Under the pieces are notes generated by a model that made no database searches, was not told the DNA's origin, and saw only the letters and a program-made list of their open reading frames with translations. From positions 1-46,860 of the forward strand of contig CATLBW010000005.1 of assembly GCA_949879775.1 (NCBI GenBank): a DNA stretch of 46,860 bases. Direction: 5' to 3'. Source of the stretch: an uncultured Lachnospiraceae bacterium. GTDB taxonomy: Bacteria > Bacillota > Clostridia > Lachnospirales > Lachnospiraceae. This document shows, piece after piece, positions 25,601 through 33,670 of this stretch. Every line of letters begins with the position of its first letter. Positions within the stretch are counted from its first letter, which is position 1. A program made the position numbers and the translations under genes.

Positions 25601-28600
25601 AACGCCGTATGACATTGAGAAAGGCGAGCAAGCTGGGCATGTAGAAGTAACGGGCATTGAGGATGTTATCCTGGATGCGGTAATCGCAGGCAAGGACGTC
25701 AATGCCGAGATGTTAGAGAATGCGGTAGTCATGTCTAATTTGAAGGTTGAATATACTTCGCTTAATTTAGACGGTACGGAACTAAGGACAAGGGCGCTTG
25801 ATTACGGAACAGAGTACACGGTTTCCTATCGGGACAATTTCAGGATTGGCGAGGCGACCATTACCATCAATGGCCTTGGCAATTTTGGGGGGACGATTAC
25901 CAAGACATTTAGGATTCGCGGCGATTTGTCTTCCGAGAGGACTGAGCTGCTGGTAGAAGACTGCGATTATCTGCCAACCGGGAATACACCGGAGCCTAAA
26001 GTGACATACACGTATGACAATGGTGTGAAAGAGACGCTTAAGGCGGGCGAGGATTATGCGGTAACTTATGAGAACAATACCGACGCCACTGCTAAGAGCG
26101 GCCATAAGGCGAAGCTGACGATCAGCCCAGTAATGGAAGCGGATGGTGTGAGCGTAAAAGGCAATTATGCACAGAGCGGCGACCCCAAAGAAGCTGAATT
26201 TGAGATTCGCCAGAGAGACCTGACAAATGCCATTGAGGCAGAGGGGATAGAAAAAGACCCTATGCTTGATGTGACGGGGCTGGTAGAAGAAGGGTACGAG
26301 TATAACGGCCTTGATATTGTGCCGGAGCTTGCCATTACATGTGATAAGCAGAATCTAGGCGTTGGCAGCGATTTCACAATTTCCGCTGAGAACAACAGGA
26401 ATGTATATACGTTTGCTGAGAGTGAGGGCGGAGGACGTGGCAAACGCCTGATGCCTACAGTTATAGTCCGCGCAGCCCAGGATGACGATGGGAATTACAC
26501 GGGGAATTATAAAGGCGGCTTTAAGATGGAATTCAAAATCAACCCCCGGGCAATTTCTGCTGACACAGTGAAAACGCTGCTGCGTGTAGATGGCGAAAGC
26601 TACGATGATACGCGAGTGCCGGAAGTTGATTATAAGCTTGGGGAGCGGATTACATTCCCCTTGAACCCGGCAGACCCGACAAACACCAAAAACGACATTT
26701 CTGTAACCTGGAGCAAGCAGATACAGGGTACATTACAGAATACGCTGTTGGTGGAAGACCAGGATTACAGTGTAAGCTATGTGGATAATAACAAGATTGG
26801 CGAGGCGAAAATTGTCCTTTCGTCCGTAGAGTACAGCAATTATGAAGGTACTTATGAGAGGACCTTTAAGATTATGGCGAGCATTGCCGAGGCCGATGTG
26901 GAGAATTCTTATATAAGGTTGAGTTATAACCATAACGTGCCGTTCGGTATTGTGGATGTTTATCCAGAATTGGTATTTACCGATACCTCCGCAGGGGCTG
27001 GCGCACCGCCTTATACCTTAGAGCAGGATAAGGATTTTGAGATTGTCACGGCAGCAAACCAGGGTGATGCTACGGAGATTAGCCAAAATAACCGCAATGT
27101 GGCAAGCGAGACTTTGGCTGAAGCTGAAAGGCCTACGGTAGTTATCCGGGGAATCGGCTGTTATCGCGGCATTATTAAAAGATATTACAATATTACGCCC
27201 AAAAACCTGTCTACGGATGAAGGCGATATTACCGTAGTCTTCGATGGGGCATTGAATTCAGAAGAGTATGAGAATGCGTTTGTATACAATGGTTCAGCGA
27301 TTGAGCCGACGATTAAGGTATACAACCATGGACAGCTTATGGAAGAGGGGCGCGACTATACGATTGCAGGTTATGTGAATAATACGGCAATTTCAACCGA
27401 GAGCCGCAAAGCCAGCGTGATTATCCGTGCAGTGGATGGCGGTAACTATTTAGGGCAGAAGACATTTGAATTTAATATCATCCGACGTCCGATTGAGGGG
27501 ATGCAAGCGGCGCTTGTAGGTGATAACCCCGTATTCAGCCGGACAGCGAAGACCCCGAATGTGGAAGTCTCCTACATGAATGGAACAGAGAAGGTAATCC
27601 TTACAAAGAATGACTATGACATTACTTATGAGAACAATATTAACGCTGCTACGCAGTATGCCGGCGATGATGCCCCGGTTGCCATTATTACCGGTAAGAA
27701 CGCTTATGGCGGGACTTTGAGATTACAGTTTACGATTGAGCCTGAGCCGATTGATGAGAGCAATGACGATTTTGACATTACAGCGTCGCCTGCGCCTTAT
27801 ACCGGAATGGCGGCAAGCACCACAGTCAGCGTGAAAGCAAAGGATGGCACGCTTCTTGAGGAAGAGGCCGATTACCTGATTTCCGGCTATCGGGATAACG
27901 TGAGCGCTGGAACAGGCTATGTTACGATTCGAGGAAATGGCAATTATACCGGGACTAGGGATGTGCCTTTCCAGATAGTGCCGCCTGATGTCTCACAGGA
28001 TTTCCGTATCACGGAGATTCCAGACCAGACTTTTACCGGCAAGCCGATTGAGCCTGAAGTGACGGTGTCCCTGGCAGTGGGCGACCAGGAAATCCCATTG
28101 ACAGAGAACGATTATGAATTAGCATATGAGAACAATACAGATGCAGGCACGGCTACATTGATTGTAAAAGGAGCCGGGAACTTTGGTGGTGAGAAGCGGG
28201 TTGAATTTACAATTATGCCAAAGAGTATTGGGACAGAAGAAGGCATAGATGCACAAATGGTCCTTGCAGACATTGAGGATCAGCTTTACACAGGCGCTGG
28301 GGTTACACCGGATGTAGATTTGAGGTTTGCTAGCCAGGCCGCAGGTCAGGCAGAAGGAGAAGATGGGAATCCAGACGGGAATCCAGATGAAGGATCAGGA
28401 GATGATCCGGGCAATGACCCAGGAGATAACCCAGGAGATGACCCGGATAATCCAGGGGATGACCCAGATAATAGCGAACGTTTGGTGCTGGGTAAGGATT
28501 ATACGCTTTCTTATCTGACAAATGTAGCGGTAGGCACGGCAAGCGTTAATATTGTCGGTATCGGGAACTTTACTGGCAGCATCCAGACGCAGTTCAAGAT

Positions 28601-29828
28601 CCTTGGACCGATGAACCTAACAGAGGTTTCTAAGATTCCGGCACAGCCGTATACCGGAAGTGAAGTGAAACCGGTGCCGGATGTGTATTTCGCAGGCAAG
28701 AAGCTGACAGAAGGTGAAGAATATACCTTAACCTACGCAGACAATATCGCACAGGGAACGGCAACAATAACGATTATCGGAATCGGCGAATGGTATACGG
28801 GAGAGAAGACGGTTACGTTTGAGATAGCCAGAGATTTTTCCAGTGATACGGTCATTAAGGGACTGGCTTCCGCATACACCTATACCGGCAAAGAAATTAT
28901 GCCTCCAGTTTTGGTAGAAGACCATGGCAGGCTCCTCTCGAAAGGAACGGATTACACAGTAAGCTACAGCAATAACTTGAATGTAGGGACGGCTACCGTT
29001 ACGGTGACGGGCGCCGGGGCTTATAATGGCACAGCGAGCGCCCAGTTCAAGATTACGCCTCAGAATATTGGAAGGGCAGTTACTAGCAAGGTTGCAAGCC
29101 AGACGTATACGGGCAAGAGCATGAAACCCTCCGTTACAGTGAGCAGCGACGGCATTACCTTGAAGAACGGGATTGATTATACCGTTTCCCATTTGAATAA
29201 CAAGAATCCGGGCAAGGCTAGCGTTGTCATCAAAGGAACAGGTAACTATACCGGAACGAATACCATAAACTACAACATAATCGTTCCTAAGGTAACAGGC
29301 GTAAAGGTTTCTGCTTATACGGCTACCAGCATTACATTTTCCTGGAATCGCAATAAAGTAGTCAAGGGCTATGAGATTTATAATTCCAAGAACAGGCGGG
29401 TAGCACGTGTCGATAAGAACAGCACATTAAAGGCGACTGTTGTTAAATTGAAAGCAGGGACCACCGCGAAATTCAGGGTGAGGGCTTATGTAAATCAGGG
29501 GCAGTATTATTATAGTGATTTTGTAAGCATCACGGCAAGCACGGCTCCTAAGGCGACAAGCATCACCAAGATTTCTTCGAGTAAGCCCAAGCAAGTGGCG
29601 CTCAAGTGGAAGAAGGTTAGCAAGGCGACAAGTTACCAGGTATACCGAAGCACCAGCAAAAAAGGAAAGTATAAGAAGATTGCCACAACGGGCAAGACTT
29701 CCTACACGGATAAGAAAGCAACGAAAGGCAAGACATACTATTACAAGATTCGTGTATGCAAGAAGGTTGGCTCTAAGACATATAATAGCAAGTACTCGTC
29801 AATTAAATCCATCGCTGCTAGGAAGTAG
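22656..29828 (+). CDS. Giant secreted repeat protein (about 24 Ig-like/MBG-type repeats, two fibronectin III domains)
   Basis: 2390 residues. A signal peptide (about 1-32, cut after TVRA) is followed by about 24 repeats of 70-110 residues, each with the pattern Y-T/N-G-x-x-I-x-P, a D-Y-x-V-x-Y-x-N-N turn and G-x-A-x-V-x-I-x-G-x-G-N-Y-x-G. This resembles MBG-type beta-sandwich repeats of clostridial surface proteins. The order continues with an acidic Asp/Asn/Gly/Pro linker near residue 1910 and more repeats. Two fibronectin type III-like domains (about 2208-2390) follow, the last rich in lysine. No LPxTG-type signal or membrane anchor is seen, so it is released or held by charge. It is likely an adhesin or matrix scaffold. 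The ATG follows CAGGAGGG. Confidence 0.85.
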   Translation: MYRDLTKRILALALSVCMIAGMVDLSGLTVRAADISISQGTEATYDVNTPIVYDGSEKEPLITVTNRDDGSTLTAGTDYRVEYEDNVNAGQGKAIVINTSDETDRKTVTFTIAQKDISSCTFPSAESLAQEIANGNVTVTPPIDVKDNDNQDHTDLVGEMSASTLPDVDYTYTFTNNRGPGTATVRITGRNNYSGSKSIDFVISLLDASKLTFDVKVNSSGAAYTGKDIEPRVENVAYNGTPLTEEQYTVRYANNCYAGDEAEVWIEGRGNRFGGLESEHKKFLITKQIAPDTYASGLNIWAEDIEPQSYAGGAEVKLDGEKDIKLYDPDYEGKALEYGKDFEIYGYANNRNEGMATVTLHGIGCYFDYLDLKFEIIATQLSSGMVDTTGATYVYDGTDQFDKVKAALVVSNNGVVYKEGVDYTVSRVQGDAGTNAGQHRIAVTPTTTGMLTGNTVQAAYTVEQKDLSDARTIRVEVVNYTDKEYTGQQKKPELEITYRPQNAKEIVLKAGQDYEANLSYNNNINATTDTSKATVWAVGKGNFKGSTARQEFDIEPVKLTAQNTTITGFNDGAEFVYTGNDIEPNVNVVHSTKGTLRKGTDYTVTYENNKDVGAPGTAIVKIVGTGNYQGEFQKRFTIVQCDISTISVTVPPSVQFTGAQLTPEVTVRHGSNTLVLDRDYTLEYGPNRDKGSGSVKVTGIGNYKGEVNKTFTITARSITSGTLSIKDKNPPSYDFTTGTANDHYYPYTGQQVTFELEVSYTNVEAGMQNIALEAGVDYDLEFKEGVTPIGAAQATIRAKGNYAGSKPVNFTVKGNLADYGNPSAFTSVQIPEQVYTSNPIVPSDSEVIFAGKELTYGKDYDVVCDYGDNTVPGPATAKIVGKGDYYGTAEPVQFDIRKFNLSTDDFEKNNFVIENIKESYDFIEVGETIRPVPKITHNGNERTQDLHYYVEYGDNNKIGKGSLTIKGDDVHYEGEHRIEFDITPYDIEKGEQAGHVEVTGIEDVILDAVIAGKDVNAEMLENAVVMSNLKVEYTSLNLDGTELRTRALDYGTEYTVSYRDNFRIGEATITINGLGNFGGTITKTFRIRGDLSSERTELLVEDCDYLPTGNTPEPKVTYTYDNGVKETLKAGEDYAVTYENNTDATAKSGHKAKLTISPVMEADGVSVKGNYAQSGDPKEAEFEIRQRDLTNAIEAEGIEKDPMLDVTGLVEEGYEYNGLDIVPELAITCDKQNLGVGSDFTISAENNRNVYTFAESEGGGRGKRLMPTVIVRAAQDDDGNYTGNYKGGFKMEFKINPRAISADTVKTLLRVDGESYDDTRVPEVDYKLGERITFPLNPADPTNTKNDISVTWSKQIQGTLQNTLLVEDQDYSVSYVDNNKIGEAKIVLSSVEYSNYEGTYERTFKIMASIAEADVENSYIRLSYNHNVPFGIVDVYPELVFTDTSAGAGAPPYTLEQDKDFEIVTAANQGDATEISQNNRNVASETLAEAERPTVVIRGIGCYRGIIKRYYNITPKNLSTDEGDITVVFDGALNSEEYENAFVYNGSAIEPTIKVYNHGQLMEEGRDYTIAGYVNNTAISTESRKASVIIRAVDGGNYLGQKTFEFNIIRRPIEGMQAALVGDNPVFSRTAKTPNVEVSYMNGTEKVILTKNDYDITYENNINAATQYAGDDAPVAIITGKNAYGGTLRLQFTIEPEPIDESNDDFDITASPAPYTGMAASTTVSVKAKDGTLLEEEADYLISGYRDNVSAGTGYVTIRGNGNYTGTRDVPFQIVPPDVSQDFRITEIPDQTFTGKPIEPEVTVSLAVGDQEIPLTENDYELAYENNTDAGTATLIVKGAGNFGGEKRVEFTIMPKSIGTEEGIDAQMVLADIEDQLYTGAGVTPDVDLRFASQAAGQAEGEDGNPDGNPDEGSGDDPGNDPGDNPGDDPDNPGDDPDNSERLVLGKDYTLSYLTNVAVGTASVNIVGIGNFTGSIQTQFKILGPMNLTEVSKIPAQPYTGSEVKPVPDVYFAGKKLTEGEEYTLTYADNIAQGTATITIIGIGEWYTGEKTVTFEIARDFSSDTVIKGLASAYTYTGKEIMPPVLVEDHGRLLSKGTDYTVSYSNNLNVGTATVTVTGAGAYNGTASAQFKITPQNIGRAVTSKVASQTYTGKSMKPSVTVSSDGITLKNGIDYTVSHLNNKNPGKASVVIKGTGNYTGTNTINYNIIVPKVTGVKVSAYTATSITFSWNRNKVVKGYEIYNSKNRRVARVDKNSTLKATVVKLKAGTTAKFRVRAYVNQGQYYYSDFVSITASTAPKATSITKISSSKPKQVALKWKKVSKATSYQVYRSTSKKGKYKKIATTGKTSYTDKKATKGKTYYYKIRVCKKVGSKTYNSKYSSIKSIAARK
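28354..28479 (+). repeat. Low-complexity acidic linker coding repeat
   Basis: Inside the giant gene, short units encoding D-D-P-G-N/D and N-P-D-G repeat with slight changes, giving a run of Asp, Asn, Gly and Pro between repeat domains. Such slippage-prone DNA may vary in length between strains, and the acidic run could bind calcium or act as a flexible spacer. Confidence 0.75.
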
Positions 29829-29830
29829 CG

Positions 29831-31027
29831 GTGGATAAGAAGGGAATTGATATCGCTATGGATAAAATCTATTGTATTGGGAAGTTCCAGTTCGATTCTA
29901 AGGAGAAGTATCAGGAAGCGCTGGACGACATTGAAAAGATTAAGTACATTAGTAAAAAAATGGATATCAATGAGCCGGGTGTGGCGCAGAGGCTTTACAC
30001 TTTGGTCCGGGAGGGGAAGATTGTGTTCCGCAGCGTAATTGGAGACGATTACCTGCTCTACCTCTCGGATATGGTGGTGGAAGATTATCGCGCCATATCC
30101 CGCGATTCTTTCGCGAGGAAAATAATAGGCAGGCTGCGCCAGGTATCGCCCCGCCAGGTAATAGGGGTCATCTGCATGGCTGGCGCAATCGTCTGTTTCC
30201 TGATTTTTTTGGGCAGTGAATATAATGACCGCCAAAAGACCAGGCAACTGGAAAAGTTGAAAAGCGAGCAGGAGATTTCTGCAGCCTCTGACTGGCTGTC
30301 AGCGAAATTGCTCGATGTGATGGATACGGAGGAAACGAAAAGGGATAAAGATAAGAAGCAAGAAGAAGTTGTGGTGGCACAGAGTGAGTCTGTGGATAAT
30401 GAAGTGTATGCCGCGGAGCCTATTCAGGAAATAGGTCCACAGATATTGCCGGAGTACCAGGCATTGTATGAAAAGAATTCTGACCTTGCAGGCTGGCTGG
30501 CCATAGAGGGGACAGAGATTGACTATCCGGTAATGCAGGCGGTGTCAGAGAGCAGCAATTTTTACCTGAACCATGATTTTGATGGAAAAGAGGATATCAA
30601 CGGCTCCCTCTTCCTTGATTCCAGAAACAGTTTAGAAAAACCCAATGACAATATGATTATATACGGGCATAATATGAAGTCCGGCATGATGTTCGGCGGG
30701 CTTAAGCAGTACCTTGAACCATCTTTTTGGAAAGAACATAAAAAGGTTATATTTAATACAATATATGATAAAGCGGAATATGAGATAGTGGCAGTGTGCC
30801 TGTCAAAGGTCGCCGAGGATGGGGACGGTGAGCTTAAATATTATAATTTCATAGACGCAGGGAATAAGAAGACATTCAAACAATTTGTAGAGAATGTCAA
30901 GGAATTGAACATAATGGACGAGAAGGTTCAGCTCTCGTATGGAGATAAATTATTAACGCTTTCTACCTGCAATAGTTATACGGAGGATGGAAGACTGTTC
31001 CTGGTAGCAAAGAAATGTGAAAAGTAG
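29831..31027 (+). CDS. srtB: Class B sortase with cytoplasmic N-terminal domain
   Basis: 398 residues. The start is taken as the GTG at 29831 (AGGAAG upstream, which overlaps the end of the giant gene); an ATG at 29858 is an alternative giving 389 residues. A soluble domain of about 105 residues (YQEALDDIEKIKYISKKM, VAQRLYTLVREGKI) precedes a single membrane segment (about 113-133). The extracellular sortase domain follows. The catalytic triad is visible: His280 in IYGHNM, Cys380 in TLSTCNSY and Arg388 in EDGRLFLVAKK. The TLSTC form and the DLAGWLAIEGTEIDYPVMQ entry fit class B. The N-terminal domain is unlike that of model sortases. It lies 3 nt after the giant gene and 30 nt before an LRR protein with a sorting signal. 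Confidence 0.92.
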   Translation: MDKKGIDIAMDKIYCIGKFQFDSKEKYQEALDDIEKIKYISKKMDINEPGVAQRLYTLVREGKIVFRSVIGDDYLLYLSDMVVEDYRAISRDSFARKIIGRLRQVSPRQVIGVICMAGAIVCFLIFLGSEYNDRQKTRQLEKLKSEQEISAASDWLSAKLLDVMDTEETKRDKDKKQEEVVVAQSESVDNEVYAAEPIQEIGPQILPEYQALYEKNSDLAGWLAIEGTEIDYPVMQAVSESSNFYLNHDFDGKEDINGSLFLDSRNSLEKPNDNMIIYGHNMKSGMMFGGLKQYLEPSFWKEHKKVIFNTIYDKAEYEIVAVCLSKVAEDGDGELKYYNFIDAGNKKTFKQFVENVKELNIMDEKVQLSYGDKLLTLSTCNSYTEDGRLFLVAKKCEK

Positions 31028-31057
31028 TTGGGAAGGTAAGGCAAGGAGGACAAGAAG

Positions 31058-32593
31058 ATGAAAAAACTATTTAGCAAGTGTTTCAATGCAGTGTTGATTG
31101 TGGCGCTCGCGCTGGCCTTGTGTCCTGCAATGGACACGATGGCGGAGGAAGAAGTAAGCGAGTACGTCATGGATGGAACGATGATTACGGGCTACAATGG
31201 CGGCGGTGGGGACATTACGCTCCCTGCGACGGCGACTGGGGTTGCGGATTATGCTTTTGCAGGCAACGGCAGCATTACCAGCGTGGTGATTCCGGCGAAT
31301 ATTACCAGTGTTGGCTCATATAGCTTTTCCGGCTGTACCGCTTTAAGCAGCGCAGTGTTTGGCGGAAGCGTGAGCCTTGGAAGCGGTGTGTTCTATGGCT
31401 GCAGCTCTCTGGGATATGCTGAGCTCCCGGGCGGCATATCATCTATTCCGGATGAGATGTTTGATGGCTGTGGAAGCCTTGGTTCTGTGGCTATTCCTGA
31501 CGGCGTTGGCTCCATAGGCGCAAGGGCCTTTGCAGGCTGTGGAAGCCTTGGCTCTGTTACGATTCCTTCTAGTGTTTCAGAAATCGGAAGCAGCGCGTTC
31601 AATGATTGTGTAGGTTTGTCATCCATTGTCATCCCTGATTCTGTAAGCTCCATGGGAAGCGGCGTTTTGTCAGGCTGCAGCGGGCTTGGCGCTGTAAGCC
31701 TTTCCGGAGGAATGGGAAGCATACCGGAACTTACCCTGTACGGCTGCAGCGGCTTAGGCGAGATTAGCATCCCAGGGTCCATAGGCAGTATTGGCTCCCA
31801 GGCGTTTGGTAATTGCTCCGGCCTTTCTGGCATCAGCATTCCGGCAGGGACTTCTTCCATAGATTTCAGCGCATTTGATGGATGCAGCAACTTAACGGCC
31901 ATTAATGTGGAAAGCGGGAATGGAAGTTACAGCTCATCTGACGGTGCGGTTTATAACAGCGATCTGTCTCAGCTTTTATACTGCCCGATGGGCAAGTCGA
32001 GCTTAACCCTCCCAAAGGGAATGACGACTATTACGTCTTCTGCGTTTGCAAATTGCCCTTATGTATATAACCTGGAAATTCCGAGTTCAGTAACCACGAT
32101 AGAGGCAGATGCATTTTCGGGAAGTGGGATCGGCACAGTGACAATCCCGGCCAATGTAACGTCAATCGGCGCGCAATCTTCCTGGAATCCCGATGTGATT
32201 TTTGGCGTTAGCGGCTCTGCAGCAGAGAAGTTTGCCGATGAGAATGGATATATTTTTGAGGCAACTGATAAACCTGCTACGGATAAGCCGAAACCAGGCG
32301 ATGAGGGCGACAAGACTGATAAAACCGACAAGACCGACAAGACTGATAAAACTGACAAAACCACAAAGACGGGTACAACCGGCACAACGGGAACAACTGT
32401 CAGGAGCGCAGGCACTACGGTTGCAAGGTCGACCGGAAGCTCTGCATCCCGGAACATAGGGACTGCGCAGGTACAAAGCGGCACGCCTAAGACAGGGATC
32501 GCCTTTGATGCAAGGTATATGCTCTGTGCAGGGCTTTTCCTGGCAGGGGTATGCCTGGTAATTACCAAGAAGAAAAAGAATATCAATGCTTAA
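31058..32593 (+). CDS. Leucine-rich-repeat (BspA-type) surface protein with sortase sorting signal
   Basis: 511 residues. A signal peptide (about 1-29) is followed by about 13 repeats of roughly 23 residues of the BspA/LRR_5 type, with units such as FAGCGSLGSVTIPSSVSEIG. A wall-spanning linker follows, with six D-K-T triplets and several T-G-T units. At the C-terminus, a TPKTG motif is followed by a hydrophobic segment and a KKKK tail: a sorting signal of the LPxTG type with Thr in place of Leu. The ATG at 31058 follows AAGGAGG. It is the likely substrate of the sortase gene 30 nt upstream and probably binds host or microbial ligands. Confidence 0.9.
   Translation: MKKLFSKCFNAVLIVALALALCPAMDTMAEEEVSEYVMDGTMITGYNGGGGDITLPATATGVADYAFAGNGSITSVVIPANITSVGSYSFSGCTALSSAVFGGSVSLGSGVFYGCSSLGYAELPGGISSIPDEMFDGCGSLGSVAIPDGVGSIGARAFAGCGSLGSVTIPSSVSEIGSSAFNDCVGLSSIVIPDSVSSMGSGVLSGCSGLGAVSLSGGMGSIPELTLYGCSGLGEISIPGSIGSIGSQAFGNCSGLSGISIPAGTSSIDFSAFDGCSNLTAINVESGNGSYSSSDGAVYNSDLSQLLYCPMGKSSLTLPKGMTTITSSAFANCPYVYNLEIPSSVTTIEADAFSGSGIGTVTIPANVTSIGAQSSWNPDVIFGVSGSAAEKFADENGYIFEATDKPATDKPKPGDEGDKTDKTDKTDKTDKTDKTTKTGTTGTTGTTVRSAGTTVARSTGSSASRNIGTAQVQSGTPKTGIAFDARYMLCAGLFLAGVCLVITKKKKNINA
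32309..32362 (+). repeat. Six 9-bp tandem repeats encoding D-K-T
   Basis: Units of GAC/T-AA-A/G-AC-C/T repeat six times in frame within the wall-spanning region of the LRR protein. Change in number would lengthen or shorten the spacer without a frameshift. Confidence 0.85.
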
Positions 32594-32602
32594 TAGATTA
32601 TC

Positions 32603-32643
32603 AGGAAAGGGCTGTGCGTCTGCATGGCCCTTTCTCTGTTTGT
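32603..32643 (+). terminator. Terminator after the LRR surface protein
   Basis: GAAAGGGC (32605-32612) pairs with GCCCTTTC (32627-32634) and is followed by a T-rich run. It separates the surface locus from the flagellar cluster. Confidence 0.75.
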
Positions 32644-32661
32644 GAACTTTCTCCAAAATTC

Positions 32662-32688
32662 TAAAGTTTCTTTTGAAACAACCGATAA
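32662..32688 (+). promoter_or_regulatory. Sigma-28 (flagellar) promoter upstream of flgM
   Basis: TAAA (32662-32665), a 15-nt spacer and ACCGATAA (32681-32688) match the known sigma-28/SigD consensus TAAA-N15-GCCGATAA at all but one base. It lies 65 nt before flgM and is expected to drive the late flagellar operon flgM-flgN-flgK1-flgK2-flgL. Confidence 0.85.
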
Positions 32689-32752
32689 ATACATTAGATA
32701 AAGCACAAGATATAAGAGATACAGATTATCAATATAGGAGGGAGCGATCCGC

Positions 32753-33028
32753 ATGCGTATAGAAGCATATAATCAAGTTACGCAGATTTATGGCAATAGC
32801 AGGGCAGCCAAGTTGAAGAACACAGAGAGTGTGAAAAAGAATGATGAAGTGCAGATTTCCCGTTTAGGCCGTGATTACCAGGTTGCGAAGCAGGCCGTAG
32901 CAGAAGCGCCTGATATTAGGGAGGACAGGGTAATCCAGGTGAGGGGCCGCATAGCATCTGGCAATTATAAGGTGGACAACGGAGATTTTGCAGCGAAGTT
33001 AATCGAGAAATATGATGCGTACTGCTAG
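32753..33028 (+). CDS. flgM: Anti-sigma-28 factor FlgM
   Basis: 91 residues. FlgM binds sigma-28 and blocks late flagellar genes until the hook is complete and FlgM is exported. The disordered N-terminus with the conserved start MRIEAYNQV, the D-x-V-x-I-S segment (DEVQISRLG), and the C-terminal sigma-binding part with RVIQVRGRIASGNYKVDN and AAKLIEKYD fit the family. The ATG at 32753 follows ATAGGAGGG. It is first gene of its operon, directly behind a sigma-28 promoter, a negative feedback loop. Confidence 0.95.
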   Translation: MRIEAYNQVTQIYGNSRAAKLKNTESVKKNDEVQISRLGRDYQVAKQAVAEAPDIREDRVIQVRGRIASGNYKVDNGDFAAKLIEKYDAYC

Positions 33029-33043
33029 AAATGAGGTTATCGC

Positions 33044-33556
33044 GTGGCGAGCTTAATGGAAGATTTTATGAGTGTCTTAGAAGAGGAGAATGGGGGATAT
33101 CAACGTCTTACCGAGCTGTCCCATAAGAAGAGGCAGATTATCATAGACGGTGATATTCCTGCTCTTGAGGCCATTACGGATCAGGAACAGGAAATTACCA
33201 GCCGTTTGAAGAATTTAGAAAATAAAAGAATGGGAGTTGTAAATGATATGTCTATCGTACTTAGTAAACAGCCGGAAGAGCTGACGGTTACTAATATGAT
33301 AGCATTTTTAAATAAACAGCCGCAGGAACAGAAGAAGCTGATCGACCTGCGGGATAGGCTGCGGGAGACATTAGAGAAGATGGCAGAGGTTAACGAGCAG
33401 AATGAAATGCTCCTAAAGCATGCCATGGAGATGGCAGAGTTTGATTTGACATTGTTCCGCAGCATGAGGCAGGCGCCGACGACTGCGAATTATGATCGCC
33501 GGGCGAATAACACCGGTGATTTATTAGGGAGCAGCGGCTTTGACGCCAAGCAATAA
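33044..33556 (+). CDS. flgN: Flagellar export chaperone FlgN
   Basis: 170 residues from a GTG at 33044 (GAGG at 33033-33036). FlgN keeps the hook-filament junction proteins FlgK and FlgL soluble and delivers them to the export apparatus. The protein is mostly helical, with EENGGYQRLTELSHKKRQIIIDGDI, a typical FlgN N-terminal pattern, and long coiled segments (LIDLRDRLRETLEKMAEVNEQNE). It lies between flgM and flgK, as in many Firmicutes. Confidence 0.9.
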   Translation: MASLMEDFMSVLEEENGGYQRLTELSHKKRQIIIDGDIPALEAITDQEQEITSRLKNLENKRMGVVNDMSIVLSKQPEELTVTNMIAFLNKQPQEQKKLIDLRDRLRETLEKMAEVNEQNEMLLKHAMEMAEFDLTLFRSMRQAPTTANYDRRANNTGDLLGSSGFDAKQ

Positions 33557-33670
33557 GAAGGGATAGTAAAAGGCGCTTTGCGCCTGGAGGTAAAAGAGAA
33601 GGGAATCTCTTGACACCCGGCAGTAAGGGAAAGGAATCCTTTAGGAACCGGAAGTAAAGGAGAAAGTCAT

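Noticed and set aside
22836-29192. Long minus-strand frames opposite the giant gene
   Set aside because: They mirror the regular repeat codons, have no start signals and are shadows of the plus-strand gene.
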